Shown in pieces: positions 35,186 to 45,467 of a stretch of 64,000 nucleotides of DNA (its first letter is position 1; every line of letters starts with the position of its first letter). This DNA comes from Anaeramoeba flamelloides (lineage: Eukaryota; Metamonada; Anaeramoebidae): assembly GCA_027625915.1 (NCBI GenBank), contig JANTQA010000047.1:9300001-9364000 (forward strand), read 5' to 3'. A model generated the notes under the pieces. It did no database searches, had not been told where the DNA came from, and saw only the letters and a program-made list of their open reading frames with translations. Made by a program: the position numbers and the translations under genes.

Positions 35186-35334
35186 GTTATTTCAAAACCT
35201 AGTGGGGGGGAATTATTAAATTTCAAATTTGGTCAAATTCCAATTTTGGTCAAATTCTCATTTTTTTAAAAAAATCGTCAATTCTATTGAAATATATTGA
35301 CTTTATGTATTTAAAACATCCTTTACTGGTAGAT

Positions 35335-35400
35335 TAAGGTATGTTAGGGTAGGTTAGAGTATGTTGAGTATGCTTGGGTGGTTTGGATGGTATGCTAGAG
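35335..35400. repeat. Degenerate GT/AG-rich short tandem tract
   Basis: Irregular units such as GGTATGTTAGGGTAGGTTAG and AGTATGTTGAGTATGCTTGG. It resembles a decayed minisatellite and only loosely a telomere repeat. It is strand-asymmetric, G-rich on the plus strand, unlike its surroundings. Confidence 0.5.
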
Positions 35401-35572
35401 AATTTTGGCCAGGATTTTGAAAAAAAATATTGATATGACCAATTAGACTTTTGCAACTTGTTTTAAGGGAAAAAAAAAATTTCCACTTAACTTATTGTTT
35501 TAAAATTGATTTTCGAACAAATTTTTAAAAATATTTAGTATTGATGATTTCAAGATTTTGAATACAGTCAGT

Positions 35573-35763
35573 TTCACTTTTAAGGCACAAACTTTGAACG
35601 AAATTTAAGGCACAAAAAAATCTCAAATTAAGGTACCAAATTTGTAATTATTTTTTTTACAATTTATTTTTACTAGAATTTAAATTTTGTGCGTTAATTT
35701 GAGATTTTTATTGTGCCTTAAATTTGGTTGAAAGTTTGTGCCTTAAAAGTGAAACTGACTGTA
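35573..35763. mobile_element. Hairpin MITE family M1, copy 4
   Basis: TA-flanked, ends CAGTCAGTTTCACTTTTAAG and CTTAAAAGTGAAACTGACTG. Slightly shorter loop than the other copies. Nested inside the inverted-repeat pair at 35190-35950. Confidence 0.92.
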
Positions 35764-36394
35764 TCTACAATTAAGTAATAAAATACTATTAATCACAAGA
35801 TAATCTTTTTTATCCTTCCCCCCATAATTATAGAAAATCCATAAAAAACCATCATACCAATAATAAAAATCAAGAAACTCTTCAAAAATATGAAAAAATT
35901 GAAAATTGACCAAATTTGAAATTTAATAATATACCCCATAGTAGTTATAATTTTAAAGTTGATTTGTGTAATAATTCCTTCAACAGACAATAAGATTTTT
36001 TTTGAAATTTTTCAGAAAATATGCTGGGATTTGAATTTATGAAAAATGTGAATTTTGGATTTTTCTTTTTAAAAACAATAATTCATTTCGGAAAATATTT
36101 TGAAACGTAAGATTGGTATTATAAATGTCATTTTACTCAAAGTTCTACAAAAAAAAAATGAAAAATTCATTTTTTTAAGAATAACCAAAATATGATTGTT
36201 TAGTAATAAGAGAAATTATAACATTTAGAATAAACTTGATATTCATAAAAGAAATACCTGAACAAACCCTGGATTTCTGAAAAAATAAAATGCTAAAAAA
36301 TATTTTTGAAACTCTTTTTATTGAAAAGTTGATTCAAAAATTTATCAATTTCTTTTGAAAATTAAAATTATTAATCATATAGATTTGATAAATA

Positions 36395-36920
36395 AACTAG
36401 ATTCCAAAAATTTGGACACAGTTTAAACAGTGGAAAGTACATCATTAATGAACTTTAAATTCAATTTGGAAAGAATTTTGATTTTACAAACTATTTCATT
36501 TTTTATCTTTTTTGTTTTGTTTTCATTTCCTTTTTTGCAGTTACGTAATCTATAACGTTAGATCTAAATTTTTTTTCAATGGTTGATAGAAGGTTAATGC
36601 CGAGTTTGTTAAATTGGAAAATAACATACAATTGGTTGATGGTATCTTATCATTTGATCGATCAACAATTGTTTATAAAATTTCAATAAATTTACCAATA
36701 GATTTTTTGTTCAGCTCGTTTCATTATTTTGGACACACATGTTTTTATTTTTGAGTTTTATTTTTTTTTCTTTTATTTGGATTAAAATGATTACTTATTA
36801 AAACATTAATACTGGGCAACTTAAACATTGTTTTCTATTGCATTTGTAAAAATACAATAAATTGGGTTTTGTTTTGCCTATTTTTGATTTTGGGCGTGTC
36901 CAAATTTTTGGAATGGGGTT
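36395..36920. mobile_element. Complete non-autonomous Tc1/mariner-type element, family M2, copy D
   Basis: A 526-bp element with TIRs AACTAGATTCCAAAAATTTG and the complement of CAAATTTTTGGAATGGGGTT, flanked by TA at 36393-36394 and 36921-36922. It is inverted relative to copies A-C. Its centre carries the family blocks (AATTTATTGAAATTTTATAA and GATCGATCAAATGATAAGA on the complement). TIRs resemble those of the decayed Tc1 element at 25837-26866. No transposase frame. This copy defines the family ends. Confidence 0.85.
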
Positions 36921-36922
36921 TA

Positions 36923-37940
36923 GTAAGTGTATTTATTCTAAAAAATATACATAGCCTCACTTTTCTTAAAATTATACTGGATTTTCAAACATTTTTTTCT
37001 TCAAGTTGACTTAAAAAAGAACAAAAAAAATGCAAGAATCAAAAAAAAATAAAAAAATTAGAAAGAATGATCTTGATCTAAAAATTAAAAATTATTTTGA
37101 GAAGAAAAAATGATTTTAATTTAAAAATTGAAATTTTAGTTTGAGAAGAATAATGGATTAAACTCATAGAATATAATATATTTTTTCATCAAAAAGCCCC
37201 CCGTCCTAATGACTGAAAAGGAGTTTAGTATTCAGATTTTTACTTCATTTTTTAATTCCAAGCCATGTTTTTTTTTTTTTTGAATTTGCTTTTTAATTTA
37301 CTAGAAGATTTTTTTATGTTTATGAGACACTTAGATTTAATTAAAAGTTTACAATACCTGGAATGGAAAAAACATTTTCTGGTATTTGGTGTGGTAACGT
37401 GTTCTTTTGGTTTTCGCTGATCGATCTTCAACTTCATATGAATTTTAAAGGTGAGTTCAAAAGTGATTAAAAAATGAATTTTTTTTAATCACACTAGTGT
37501 AAATATGAATGTAGTAAAAAATAGAGTTTTTAAATATTTTCGAGATAAATAACATTATCATAAATTTATCCAAATGAAGAATAGTAAATAAATTATCTGA
37601 TTATCTTAATTGACTTATAATAATTTTTTATCAAAAAATTGTTTGGTGAATACCAATCTCTATTTTTTAAAAAAAATGATTTTTTAAACAAAGTATTGGT
37701 ATTCACTGGAAAATTTTAGATTGAAAATCCCCCTGAGCTCAAAAATCAAACTATGTGTTTTGTTTACTATAACCAAAATTTAGGATAATTGCATGTAACT
37801 CTTTATTTATCTCGAAAATTGTAAAGACTTTTTTTTTACAACATTCCATATTTGCACTAGTGATAAAGGCAATTTTTTAAAAAATTTTTCGTTTTCTTCC
37901 TTGGTTTTTTAACCCCAAAACTAAATAACAAATCAGAGAC
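36923..37940. other. Intergenic, repeat island
   Basis: A short gapped inverted repeat lies near 37640-37710 (GAATACCAATCTC / GTATTGGTATTC). No gene is seen; the minus-strand frame at 37252-37437 is lysine-rich without motif. Confidence 0.35.
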
Positions 37941-38139
37941 TACAGTCAGTTTCACTTTTAAGGCACAAACTTTGAACGAAATTTAAGGCACAGAAAAATC
38001 TCAAATTAAAGCACAAAATTTTTAAATTTTTTTTTTACAATTTATTTTACTAGAATCTAAATTTTGTGCCTTAATTTGAGATTTTTTTTGTGCCTTAAAT
38101 TCGGTAGCAGTTTGTGCCTTAAAATTGGAACTGACTGTA
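37941..38139. mobile_element. Hairpin MITE family M1, copy 5
   Basis: TA-flanked palindrome, ends CAGTCAGTTTCACTTTTAAG and CTTAAAATTGGAACTGACTG; the right inner arm has small changes (GGTAGCAGTTTGTGCC). Confidence 0.92.
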
Positions 38140-39460
38140 TATTAAAGTCCTATTACTGTTTTCAGAATTTTATTTTAATAAATACTGAGAGTGGGATATA
38201 CCCTAGTATAATATATTGACATACCAATTGAAAAATGGAAATCAAAAAAATGAAAAAATTGAGCTTGAAAAAAAAGAAATAAAAATCATTTATTTCGAGA
38301 TCTTATCTGTAATATTTGATACAATAACTTATTTTTTAATTGGATTTTATTTTTCATTTTGATTGGAAAAACTTTTTTTGGAAAATTTTTGATTCACAAA
38401 TTACTTTTTTATTCCTCAAGAATCCCCAAAATGAATCTAAAAATTCTATTTTCATTTATTTCATATAATTCTAGTTTTTGTTGAGAAAATAGGATATTTT
38501 TTGAATTTTTCTTTAGAAATAAAGATTTATTGAACGTATTTGTTTGATTTGATAATTATTTCAATTCAATTAAATTGATAAATCAAAATAATTATGAATT
38601 TTGATTGGAATTTTGGACCATGTTTTCTTTTACTTTGGGTTGGATCTTTTTTAATTGTTTTTTAATTTTGAGAATTCAATTCCTTAATTTAATTTTACCA
38701 AGGTATCCTTTATGCTGGCTTGGTTTGATAAAAATATTAGAAAATAAATTTTTGAAAAAAAAATTGTTTTCAAAAAGTTTTGTAAAATAATAATAAATAG
38801 TAATGGTGTGAGAAACCCAAGGAAATAAATTGTCGAGATCCATAAAAAAATAAGAACTTGTAGAAAACAAATCTTTGAAAATAGACTTTGTTGACATTTT
38901 TTTTTTCATTCTTAATTTCAAAAAACTTTATGTGGGAACATTGTCTTTCGTGTTTGGTCTTCTAAAAGAAAATATTTGTTTCAAATATACCCCCTCTCGG
39001 GTCTATTTTTTGATTAATTTCAAGATTAATTTTCACTAATTCACCATTAACACATTTCAAGATCCAAAACCTAATTTAATAAAACTAAAAATTTAATCAA
39101 AAAATGTGTTCAAAACATTGAAAAAAATAAGATTCAAATTTGAATTACTTTGGGTTCGCTTTCTTAACACAAAAAGAGTAGTGAAGGGTATTTTGAGTTT
39201 CAAAGTTTCAATATCCAATGAAACTCAAAAAATCTTTTTTCAGTAAGGTTGTTGCAATTAAATTTTTCAAAATTGTAAAATGTATCCACTTCATTTAAAA
39301 CTAATTTTTTATATTCTTTTTTAAAAAAATTCTAATTTTCTTCCTATTTTCTTTTATTTGAATTTTTTTTTCTCAATTTTCTTTAAATTTAAAAATAATA
39401 GTTGGAAATTTGGCCATAAATATGCAGTACATTTAATTCCCTTTCAAATCTGGATTATTA
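38140..39460. other. Intergenic, repeat island
   Basis: Opposed frames at 38605-38790 (+) and 38676-38921 (-) are both open for 60-80 codons without domains or credible starts; neither is called. The rest is AT-rich with no recognised repeat. Confidence 0.35.
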
Positions 39461-39462
39461 TT

Positions 39463-39487
39463 ATAATATATATATATATATATATAT
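39463..39487. repeat. (AT)n microsatellite
   Basis: Uninterrupted AT/TA dinucleotide run of about 23 bp in intergenic DNA. Confidence 0.9.
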
Positions 39488-39699
39488 TAAAAAAGTTGAT
39501 ATTTTTTCAACAAAATTCATTTTAAATATAAAAATATTGATAAAGTTCTATTTTTTACATTTGAAATCTTTCTGATTAAATAAAAAGTTTTTTAGCTCTC
39601 TTTTATTTTTACGTTTTTTTAACTTGATTTTATTTTATCATATTTTTTGAATAACTTAATTCTTCAAGACTGTAATACTTCCTTCTCAAATCTGAAAAC

Positions 39700-39855
39700 T
39701 TGTTAAATTAACCCCAAATTAATAAAATCTAAATGTAACTTAATTTGATAAAAATCTAAATTGAATTAAATTTCAAATTTTCTAAATTAACCCCAAATTA
39801 ATAAAATCTAAATGGAATTTAATTGTAAAAAAATCTAAATGTAACTTAATTGAAA
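39700..39855. repeat. Short tandem duplication, about 75-bp unit
   Basis: AAATTAACCCCAAATTAATA..AAATCTAAATG and TAACTTAATT blocks occur twice in direct order (about 39708-39775 and 39782-39850), with the small words reshuffled inside the units. Confidence 0.6.
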
Positions 39856-40046
39856 ACTGTTATTAAATTGGTAATAAATCATGGAATGTGTTTTTAATAA
39901 TGAAATTAGTTTTAAATAGTAAAATGGAATTCAAAAATGTCATTCAATAAAAAACCATTCTAAATTTTATATCCGTTTTTAGAACCAAATATATGTGTTT
40001 TAATGGGTTAAAATGTAATTCAATAATCTTGCGATTTTGGTAGTGT

Positions 40047-40497
40047 ACACGACAAGAATAACACAAAAATTGTAGTCACTTTTTTTACTTAGCAACACAT
40101 TGTTTTTTTGAAATTGTTCCAAATTTTTGAAAGGAATTACAAGATCACAATGCAACAACTTTCAATTTAAAAGTTTTTACAAGTCAAACTTTTAAAAACA
40201 TGTAATTTAAAAAACTTTCCAATTTTTGGTTTCCATAAAAAGAGTTTCAGATTATTGAAAGTTTACATATATTTTTCTTTTAGATAACTTTCAAAAATTT
40301 CAATTAAATTCAAAATGCTCTCTTTTGTTAATTATTATTTTTTACCCTTTTTTTTGGATTACAAAAGTTTATATCAAGTATTTGAAATTTGAAAAAATAT
40401 GAAAGAATATCAGAGACTGAAATCTTGCAGACTGTCAGTCTGAAAGTTCGAAAAAGTCTTGAAAGTATTTGTATGGATTGTGCTATTCTTGTCGTGT
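40047..40497. mobile_element. TIR element M3, first unit of a head-to-tail pair
   Basis: Terminal repeats ACACGACAAGAATAACACA and the complement TGTGCTATTCTTGTCGTGT (18 of 19 positions match), 451 bp, no coding capacity. The superfamily is not assignable: no clear target duplication. Confidence 0.7.
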
Positions 40498-40945
40498 GAA
40501 TATAAGAAAATTGTGCAAAAATTGTAGTCACTTTTTTTACTTGATAACACTTTTGTTTTTTTAAATTGTTCCAAATTTTGAAAGGAATTATAAGATACAA
40601 ATTCAATAACTTTGAATTTAAAAGTTTTTACAAGTTAAACTTTTAAAAGCGGATAATTTGAAGAACTTTTTGGCTTTTTGGTTTTCATAAAAAGAGTTTA
40701 TGGTAATGGAAAGTTAACAAATATTTTTCTAAGAGATAACTTTCAGAAAAAATATTAATTAAATTCAAAATATTATCTTTTGTCAATTATTTTTTGCCTT
40801 TTTTTGGGCTCTATATGTTTGTTCAAGTATTTGAAATTTGAAAAAATATGAAAGAATATCAGAAACTGAAATCTTACAGACTTTAGTCAGAAAGTTCCTA
40901 AAAGTCTGTAAAGTATTTATATGGTTTGTACTATTCATGTCGTGT
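40498..40945. mobile_element. TIR element M3, second unit of a head-to-tail pair
   Basis: Direct copy of 40047-40497: shared blocks AAAAATTGTAGTCACTTTTT, AAATTGTTCCAAATTTTGAA, TTGAAATTTGAAAAAATATG and AAAGAATATCAGA.ACTGAAATCTT. The right end TACTATTCATGTCGTGT is kept. The left terminus is eroded where it abuts unit 1, so the pair shares one junction. Confidence 0.7.
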
Positions 40946-41154
40946 TATATTTTGTCTTCTTTTATGAGTGAGTGAATGTTTGATTGAAAACCTTGTTTTT
41001 GACAGTGATATGTTGACATTGTGAATCTTTTTCCTTTAAATTGATAGGCTGTTAAAGAATCTTTGTTAGTCAATTAGTTGTTTTCTCGTTGTTAAATTCT
41101 CAAAGGGAAATAATTTACACCACCTTTTCCATAGTTTTCTTTGATAAATAGTAA

Positions 41155-41610
41155 TTCTCAAAGAAGTAGGTTGTATTGATACATTCAAATATATTTAATA
41201 AAATTTTTACAGTCAGTTTCACTTTTAAGGCACAAACTTTCAACGAAATTTAAGGCACAACACAATCTCAAATTAAGGCACAAAATTTGGAATTTTTTTT
41301 TTTACAATTTATTTTACTAGAATTCTGAATTTTGTGCCTTAATTTGAGATTTTTATTGTGCCTTAAATTTCGTTGAAAGTTTGTGCCTTAAAAGTGAAAC
41401 TGACTGTATTTCAGTTTCCCATTTTGTAATCTTAACTTTTAAAACAATTCAAGAGATTGAGGCTTGAATAATAACTAATTTAACAAAGTTTTTTAATAAT
41501 TAAAAGAATAATATGCTTTCTTCAAAGATTGTGTAAAAAAATTTGTAAAATGGATAATTAAGTGAAAATTTTCCGATATTTATTTGAATTTATCAGTAAT
41601 TTACAAACTC
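41155..41610. repeat. Paralogous segment R3, filled site (contains MITE copy 6)
   Basis: Flanks of MITE copy 6 match 42735-42965: ATTCAAATATATTTAATAAA upstream; CTTTTAAAACAA, AAGTGAAAATTTTC.GATATT and TATTTGAATTTAT downstream. The other copy lacks the MITE. The two segments flank the tRNA-His gene. Confidence 0.65.
41208..41408. mobile_element. Hairpin MITE family M1, copy 6
   Basis: TA-flanked palindrome, ends CAGTCAGTTTCACTTTTAAG and CTTAAAAGTGAAACTGACTG. The paralogous segment near 42.74 kb reads AATTTTTTATTCA with a single TA at this point, so the insertion into TA is directly visible. Confidence 0.94.
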
Positions 41611-42227
41611 TAAGTAAAAAAGGTAATTTTTGTGAAAATTTTTAGCATTTAGAATGCAAAAACTCTTATTGTAACACTTCAAAAAAATCAATGGTTTTCT
41701 TTCACAATATTTTATGATTGTTTTTGATGTTTTGTTTCGAAATGCAAATTCACTTCCTTTAATTAACAAGATTTAAAATCCTAAAGAATAATTGTTTTTG
41801 TATTGGAAATTTTACTCTCAATAATGTTACAATTTATTATTACTATAAATAAAGAATCAAGTCTTTGAGAGGTGGTGATATTTTATTGTGATACTGATAA
41901 ACTTATATTTGATTTTCAATTTATTTTTTATATAGGATCATAACCATAAACTGCAACCTACTTCTTTTAGAACTCATTGTAGTTTATAGTGGAATAAGTT
42001 GTGTTAGTATTTTGCGATTTTTTGATTCAGATGGAGAGAAGTTTTAATTAAATTCGAATTTGATAAAAAGGTCGAAATTATGCAATATAAATGAGTTGAT
42101 TTTGAGATATTTTTGTGAAAAAAGTATTTTGCATTATTGTTCTTTTTAAAAATTAGGTTTTTTCGGATTAAATTGGTTGATTTAAATACTTCAAGGATCT
42201 ATAAATTTGGTTATAACGTAAATTTTC
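41610..42227. other. 5' flank of tRNA-His
   Basis: AT-rich DNA with no gene or family repeat recognised. The base before the tRNA is C, so the G-1 of tRNA-His would have to be added after transcription, as in other eukaryotes. Confidence 0.4.
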
Positions 42228-42298
42228 GGGATAGTAGTTTAATGGTAGAATGCACGGTTGTGGTCCGTATGACGTAAGTTCGATTCTTGCCTATCCCA
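42228..42298 (+). tRNA. tRNA-His (GTG)
   Basis: Cloverleaf fits by eye. The acceptor stem GGGATAG pairs with CTATCCC and the discriminator is A. The D-arm contains the A-box (TAGTTTAATGGTAG). Anticodon stem CACGG/CCGTA encloses loop TTGTGGT with anticodon GTG (His). T-arm GTAAG-TTCGATT-CTTGC contains the B-box. A T7 run follows at once (42299-42305), a good Pol III terminator. No intron. It lies between two copies of paralogous segment R3 in the repeat island, in line with the common clustering of mobile DNA near tRNA genes in compact AT-rich protist genomes. Confidence 0.95.
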
Positions 42299-42734
42299 TT
42301 TTTTTATTTTTTCTAAGATACCTAGATCGCAATTACAAGACTTATACTCTATATTTTGTATCTTTTTTTTCGATCAAACCAACAAACAAAAAGGGTAGAG
42401 AGAGATCAAATTTGTTATTTTTAGAAAAAAAATTCCAACTAAAAAACTATTACTTAAAAAAAAACTATCTTGAGATTATCAAAATCAACTACTTCGAAAT
42501 CGAAACTAAAACGGTCACAAAATATACGTAAACCATCAACAATAGCATCAAAAATAAATCAAAAACAGAAATATTATTAGTAACAATTTTTTAAAGTAAA
42601 ATTTTGTAAACTTTTTTTTTTTACTTTCTTCTCTATTGTATCTTATCAAAACATTAATTTAACCAAAGAAACACAAAAAAACAATATAATTAACAGGTGT
42701 GACTGTTTCCGATCATCACAAATCAAGGCAGATA

Positions 42735-42965
42735 AATTCAAATATATTTAATAAAATTTTTTATTCAATTTTCATTTTTCTAATTTATACCCTCAACTTT
42801 TAAAACAACTCACGTGAAAGATCCTATTCTTACCAACCCAATTTTACAAGTTTCCAAAAATTAAACAATAAAATACTTATTCAAAGCTTGATAAAAAAAA
42901 TATTTAAAAAATGAAAATGAAGCAAAAATTTTCAGATATTTATTCGAATTTTATAATATTAATTA
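42735..42965. repeat. Paralogous segment R3, empty site
   Basis: Matches the flanks of MITE copy 6 (41155-41610) without the MITE: ATTCAAATATATTTAATAAA, TTTTTTATTCAATTTTC at the insertion point, then CTTTTAAAACAACTC and TTTTCAGATATTTATTCGAATTT. Confidence 0.65.
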
Positions 42966-44595
42966 AATTTTATTTGCGAATCAAACTCGACATCTGAGAA
43001 AACCGATTTTGAAAAAAAGAAGGTTATCTAGTTTTCAACTAAAATTGAATTGTTTTGTTACCGTAAATCGAAATATAATTGAGTAAAATTTTGAAAAAAG
43101 GTTTAAATAATCAAATTAAGGGATCAGTCTTCTCTGACAACAAGGTAAAAATTTCAAATATGTTATTGGTGGGATTCTATACTTTCAAATTTTGAATCTG
43201 CCAAGTGCTAAAAAATTCTAATCGACTCAGAAAGCCATAAATGAAAATTCGTATAGTGAGATCAATTTTTTTTTTCCATTTTTTTTGGAAAAGAAAACTA
43301 TTGAATTTATTTTGTTTCTCACATTATAAAATGTTTTTACCCCGTATATTGCCATTTTGATCATTACTAGACAACATCAAATCTTTGTTACGCAATATAA
43401 ATATAAAGATTTTTTTTCTTTTTTGGGATAAAACTTTTAGTTCATAAAAAAAATTGATATATTTAACAGATTAAAAAATAATTGTATTTTTTAAGAAGGA
43501 TAGTTATAATAATCAAAGTTTTAAAGTCATTTAAAAATTTTATTCAGTAATTTTGTTTTTGTATTAAGACAAATTTCAATTTTTTAAAATAAAATTTTCT
43601 TGAAGATATTTGGGAATTAGTTAATTTTATCCTCAAAATTCAAAATTAATTTTTTTCTGCCGAAAATGATTTGAATTGTTATAAGGATTCTTGTGAATAA
43701 GACCAAATAATTTGTTAAAAAATTTTTTTGCATTTTTTTTCATTTTTTGAATACCAGAAAACAACTTTTATAAATCATTAAAGAAAAAATTTTTTTTTGC
43801 TTAATAGATCTCATTTTAATTGATAATGTGAGTTAGTCTTCTACCAAATAATCATTTTATGAATCACATATACCACAATTAGTTTTATTGACTAAGATTA
43901 GAATGAAATATTAATCAAAGAAAAAGAAACTAAATAAAAAAATTTCTTTCAAAATCAAGACTTTCTAATATAAAACTAAAAATATGTTTACCCATTTTTA
44001 AGAATTAACTTAATTGTTAAACAAAATAATAGGTTACTTTTTTTATTTCATCTTGCAAACCTGAAAATTTTGAATCCCAAAAAAGAGACTCAAATCAAAT
44101 AATTGTTTAAATAGGGTTAACTCATCCATTTTATAAGTTGAAACACAAATTACAAATAATTTTTTGAAGATCTTTACAAGATTTCATTTTATTTTCAAAA
44201 ATTACTACTCCCTTAAAATTGAAACTAATTAAAAAGTTAAACTTATACCACACTCTTAATTTCACTCTTTAAAATTGGACTCTTTATTGATTTATTTTTT
44301 AGTTAGTGAGGAAAAGTACACAAAAGTTTTTAATTCGGAAGATTAGAAGAATCACCGAAATCTGAAAAAGAAGAGGTAAAACCAATTAATATAAGAAAGA
44401 AATTATCGTATAATAAAAACCCCTTTTATTACTGGTATTTGAAAGATAAAAGGGTAAAAATTTACGACCCCCCCCCTTTTTTTTTTTTTTCCTTTCCAAA
44501 TCGAGTTCTCAAAGAAGTAGATTGTAATTTGTAACTTGGTTTGAAAAAGGAAATTTATAAGGATGTGAATTTTTTTTCAATTTATAATTCAAATT
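42966..44595. other. Intergenic, repeat island
   Basis: AT-rich. A homopolymer C9/T14 tract lies at about 44466-44491. The phrase CTCAAAGAAGTAG.TTGTA at 44507 also occurs at 41158 beside segment R3. No gene is recognised. Confidence 0.35.
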
Positions 44596-44596
44596 A

Positions 44597-44806
44597 ACTA
44601 AATTTCAAATTAAAGGACCCAATTTTTTTTATTTTTTTTTTTTACTTTTTTTTGTTTGATTTTTAGACAAAAAACAAATATTTCTAGTGAAGAGAACTGT
44701 ATATTAAAATGTTAATTTTTTTATTATAATAGATAAATTTAATTTATAAAATTATTTATTTTCAAAATTTGATTTTTAATGGGTCAATGATTTTTAAAAT
44801 GGAGTT
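44597..44806. mobile_element. Tc1/mariner-type MITE, family M4, short copy
   Basis: About 210 bp, TA-flanked, TIRs ACTAAATTTCAAATTAAAGG and the complement of GGGTCAATGATTTTTAAAAT..GAGTT. The inner block TTTTTAGACAAAAAACAAAT..TATTATAATAGATAAATTTAATT matches the 512-bp copies at 46.6 and 50.4 kb. Internally deleted and diverged, so older than they are. Confidence 0.7.
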
Positions 44807-44808
44807 TA

Positions 44809-45265
44809 CAAGTATTTTCAATCATAGAAAAAAGAAAAAAAAATAAATCCCCTTGATTAGCAAATTCTTAATTGTAGTTTTGGAGATCTCTAAAGTAATC
44901 AATTTTTCGAATAAATATTTCAAATTGACCAATCAAACAAAAAAAAATTACCAAAAAATAGCTTTAAAAAACACTCTTTATGTTGAATCGGATCGTTTTT
45001 TCTGAAACCATTTACATTTTTTCTTGAACAAATTGATCTGAATTTTCCATTTTTAGGTTCTTTTGATTCTTCGAAGGTCTATAATCCAAAATTGTTTTAA
45101 AACTATTTTTCCCTAATTATTACTGTACAGTGATCAAAATAATGCGTTCACAAAGACTATAAAACACTTTTAAAAATATTATCCGCACTTTTTTTTCTTC
45201 TTGTACCAAGGAAACATTCAATCTTGTACCAAATAGCATTCCTAAGTTAAAATCAATTTTGAAAG
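44809..45265. other. Intergenic, repeat island
   Basis: No gene or repeat family member is recognised. Confidence 0.35.
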
Positions 45266-45467
45266 TACAGTCAGTTCCACTTTTAAGGAACAAACTTTCT
45301 ACGAAATTTAAGGCACAATAAAAATCTCAAATTAAGGTTCAAAATTGAAATTCTAGTAAAAATAATTTGTAAAAATTAAAATTACAAATTTTGTGCTTTA
45401 ATTTGAGATTTTTTTGTTGCCTTAAATTTGGTTGAAAGTTTGTGGCTTAAAAGTTAAACTAACTGTA
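45266..45467. mobile_element. Hairpin MITE family M1, copy 7
   Basis: TA-flanked, ends CAGTCAGTTCCACTTTTAAG and CTTAAAAGTTAAACTAACTG. The loop carries the inverse order of the usual AATTCTAGTAAAATAA block, so the centre is flipped relative to copies 3-6. Confidence 0.9.

Larger units (their letters stand above)
35190..35950. repeat. Inverted-repeat pair enclosing MITE copy 4
   Basis: AACCTAGTGGGGGGGAATTA followed by TTAAATTTCAAATTTGGTCA (about 35197-35236) recurs inverted at about 35904-35945 (complement TATGGGGTATATTATTAAA..CAAATTTGGTCAATTTTCAA). The pair encloses about 670 bp including an M1 MITE. It looks like the terminal repeats of a small DNA element into which the MITE jumped, but no target duplication is evident. 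Confidence 0.45.

Noticed and set aside
38605-38921. Opposed frames near 38.7 kb
   Set aside because: Neither has an ATG-based gene model, splice partners or a motif.
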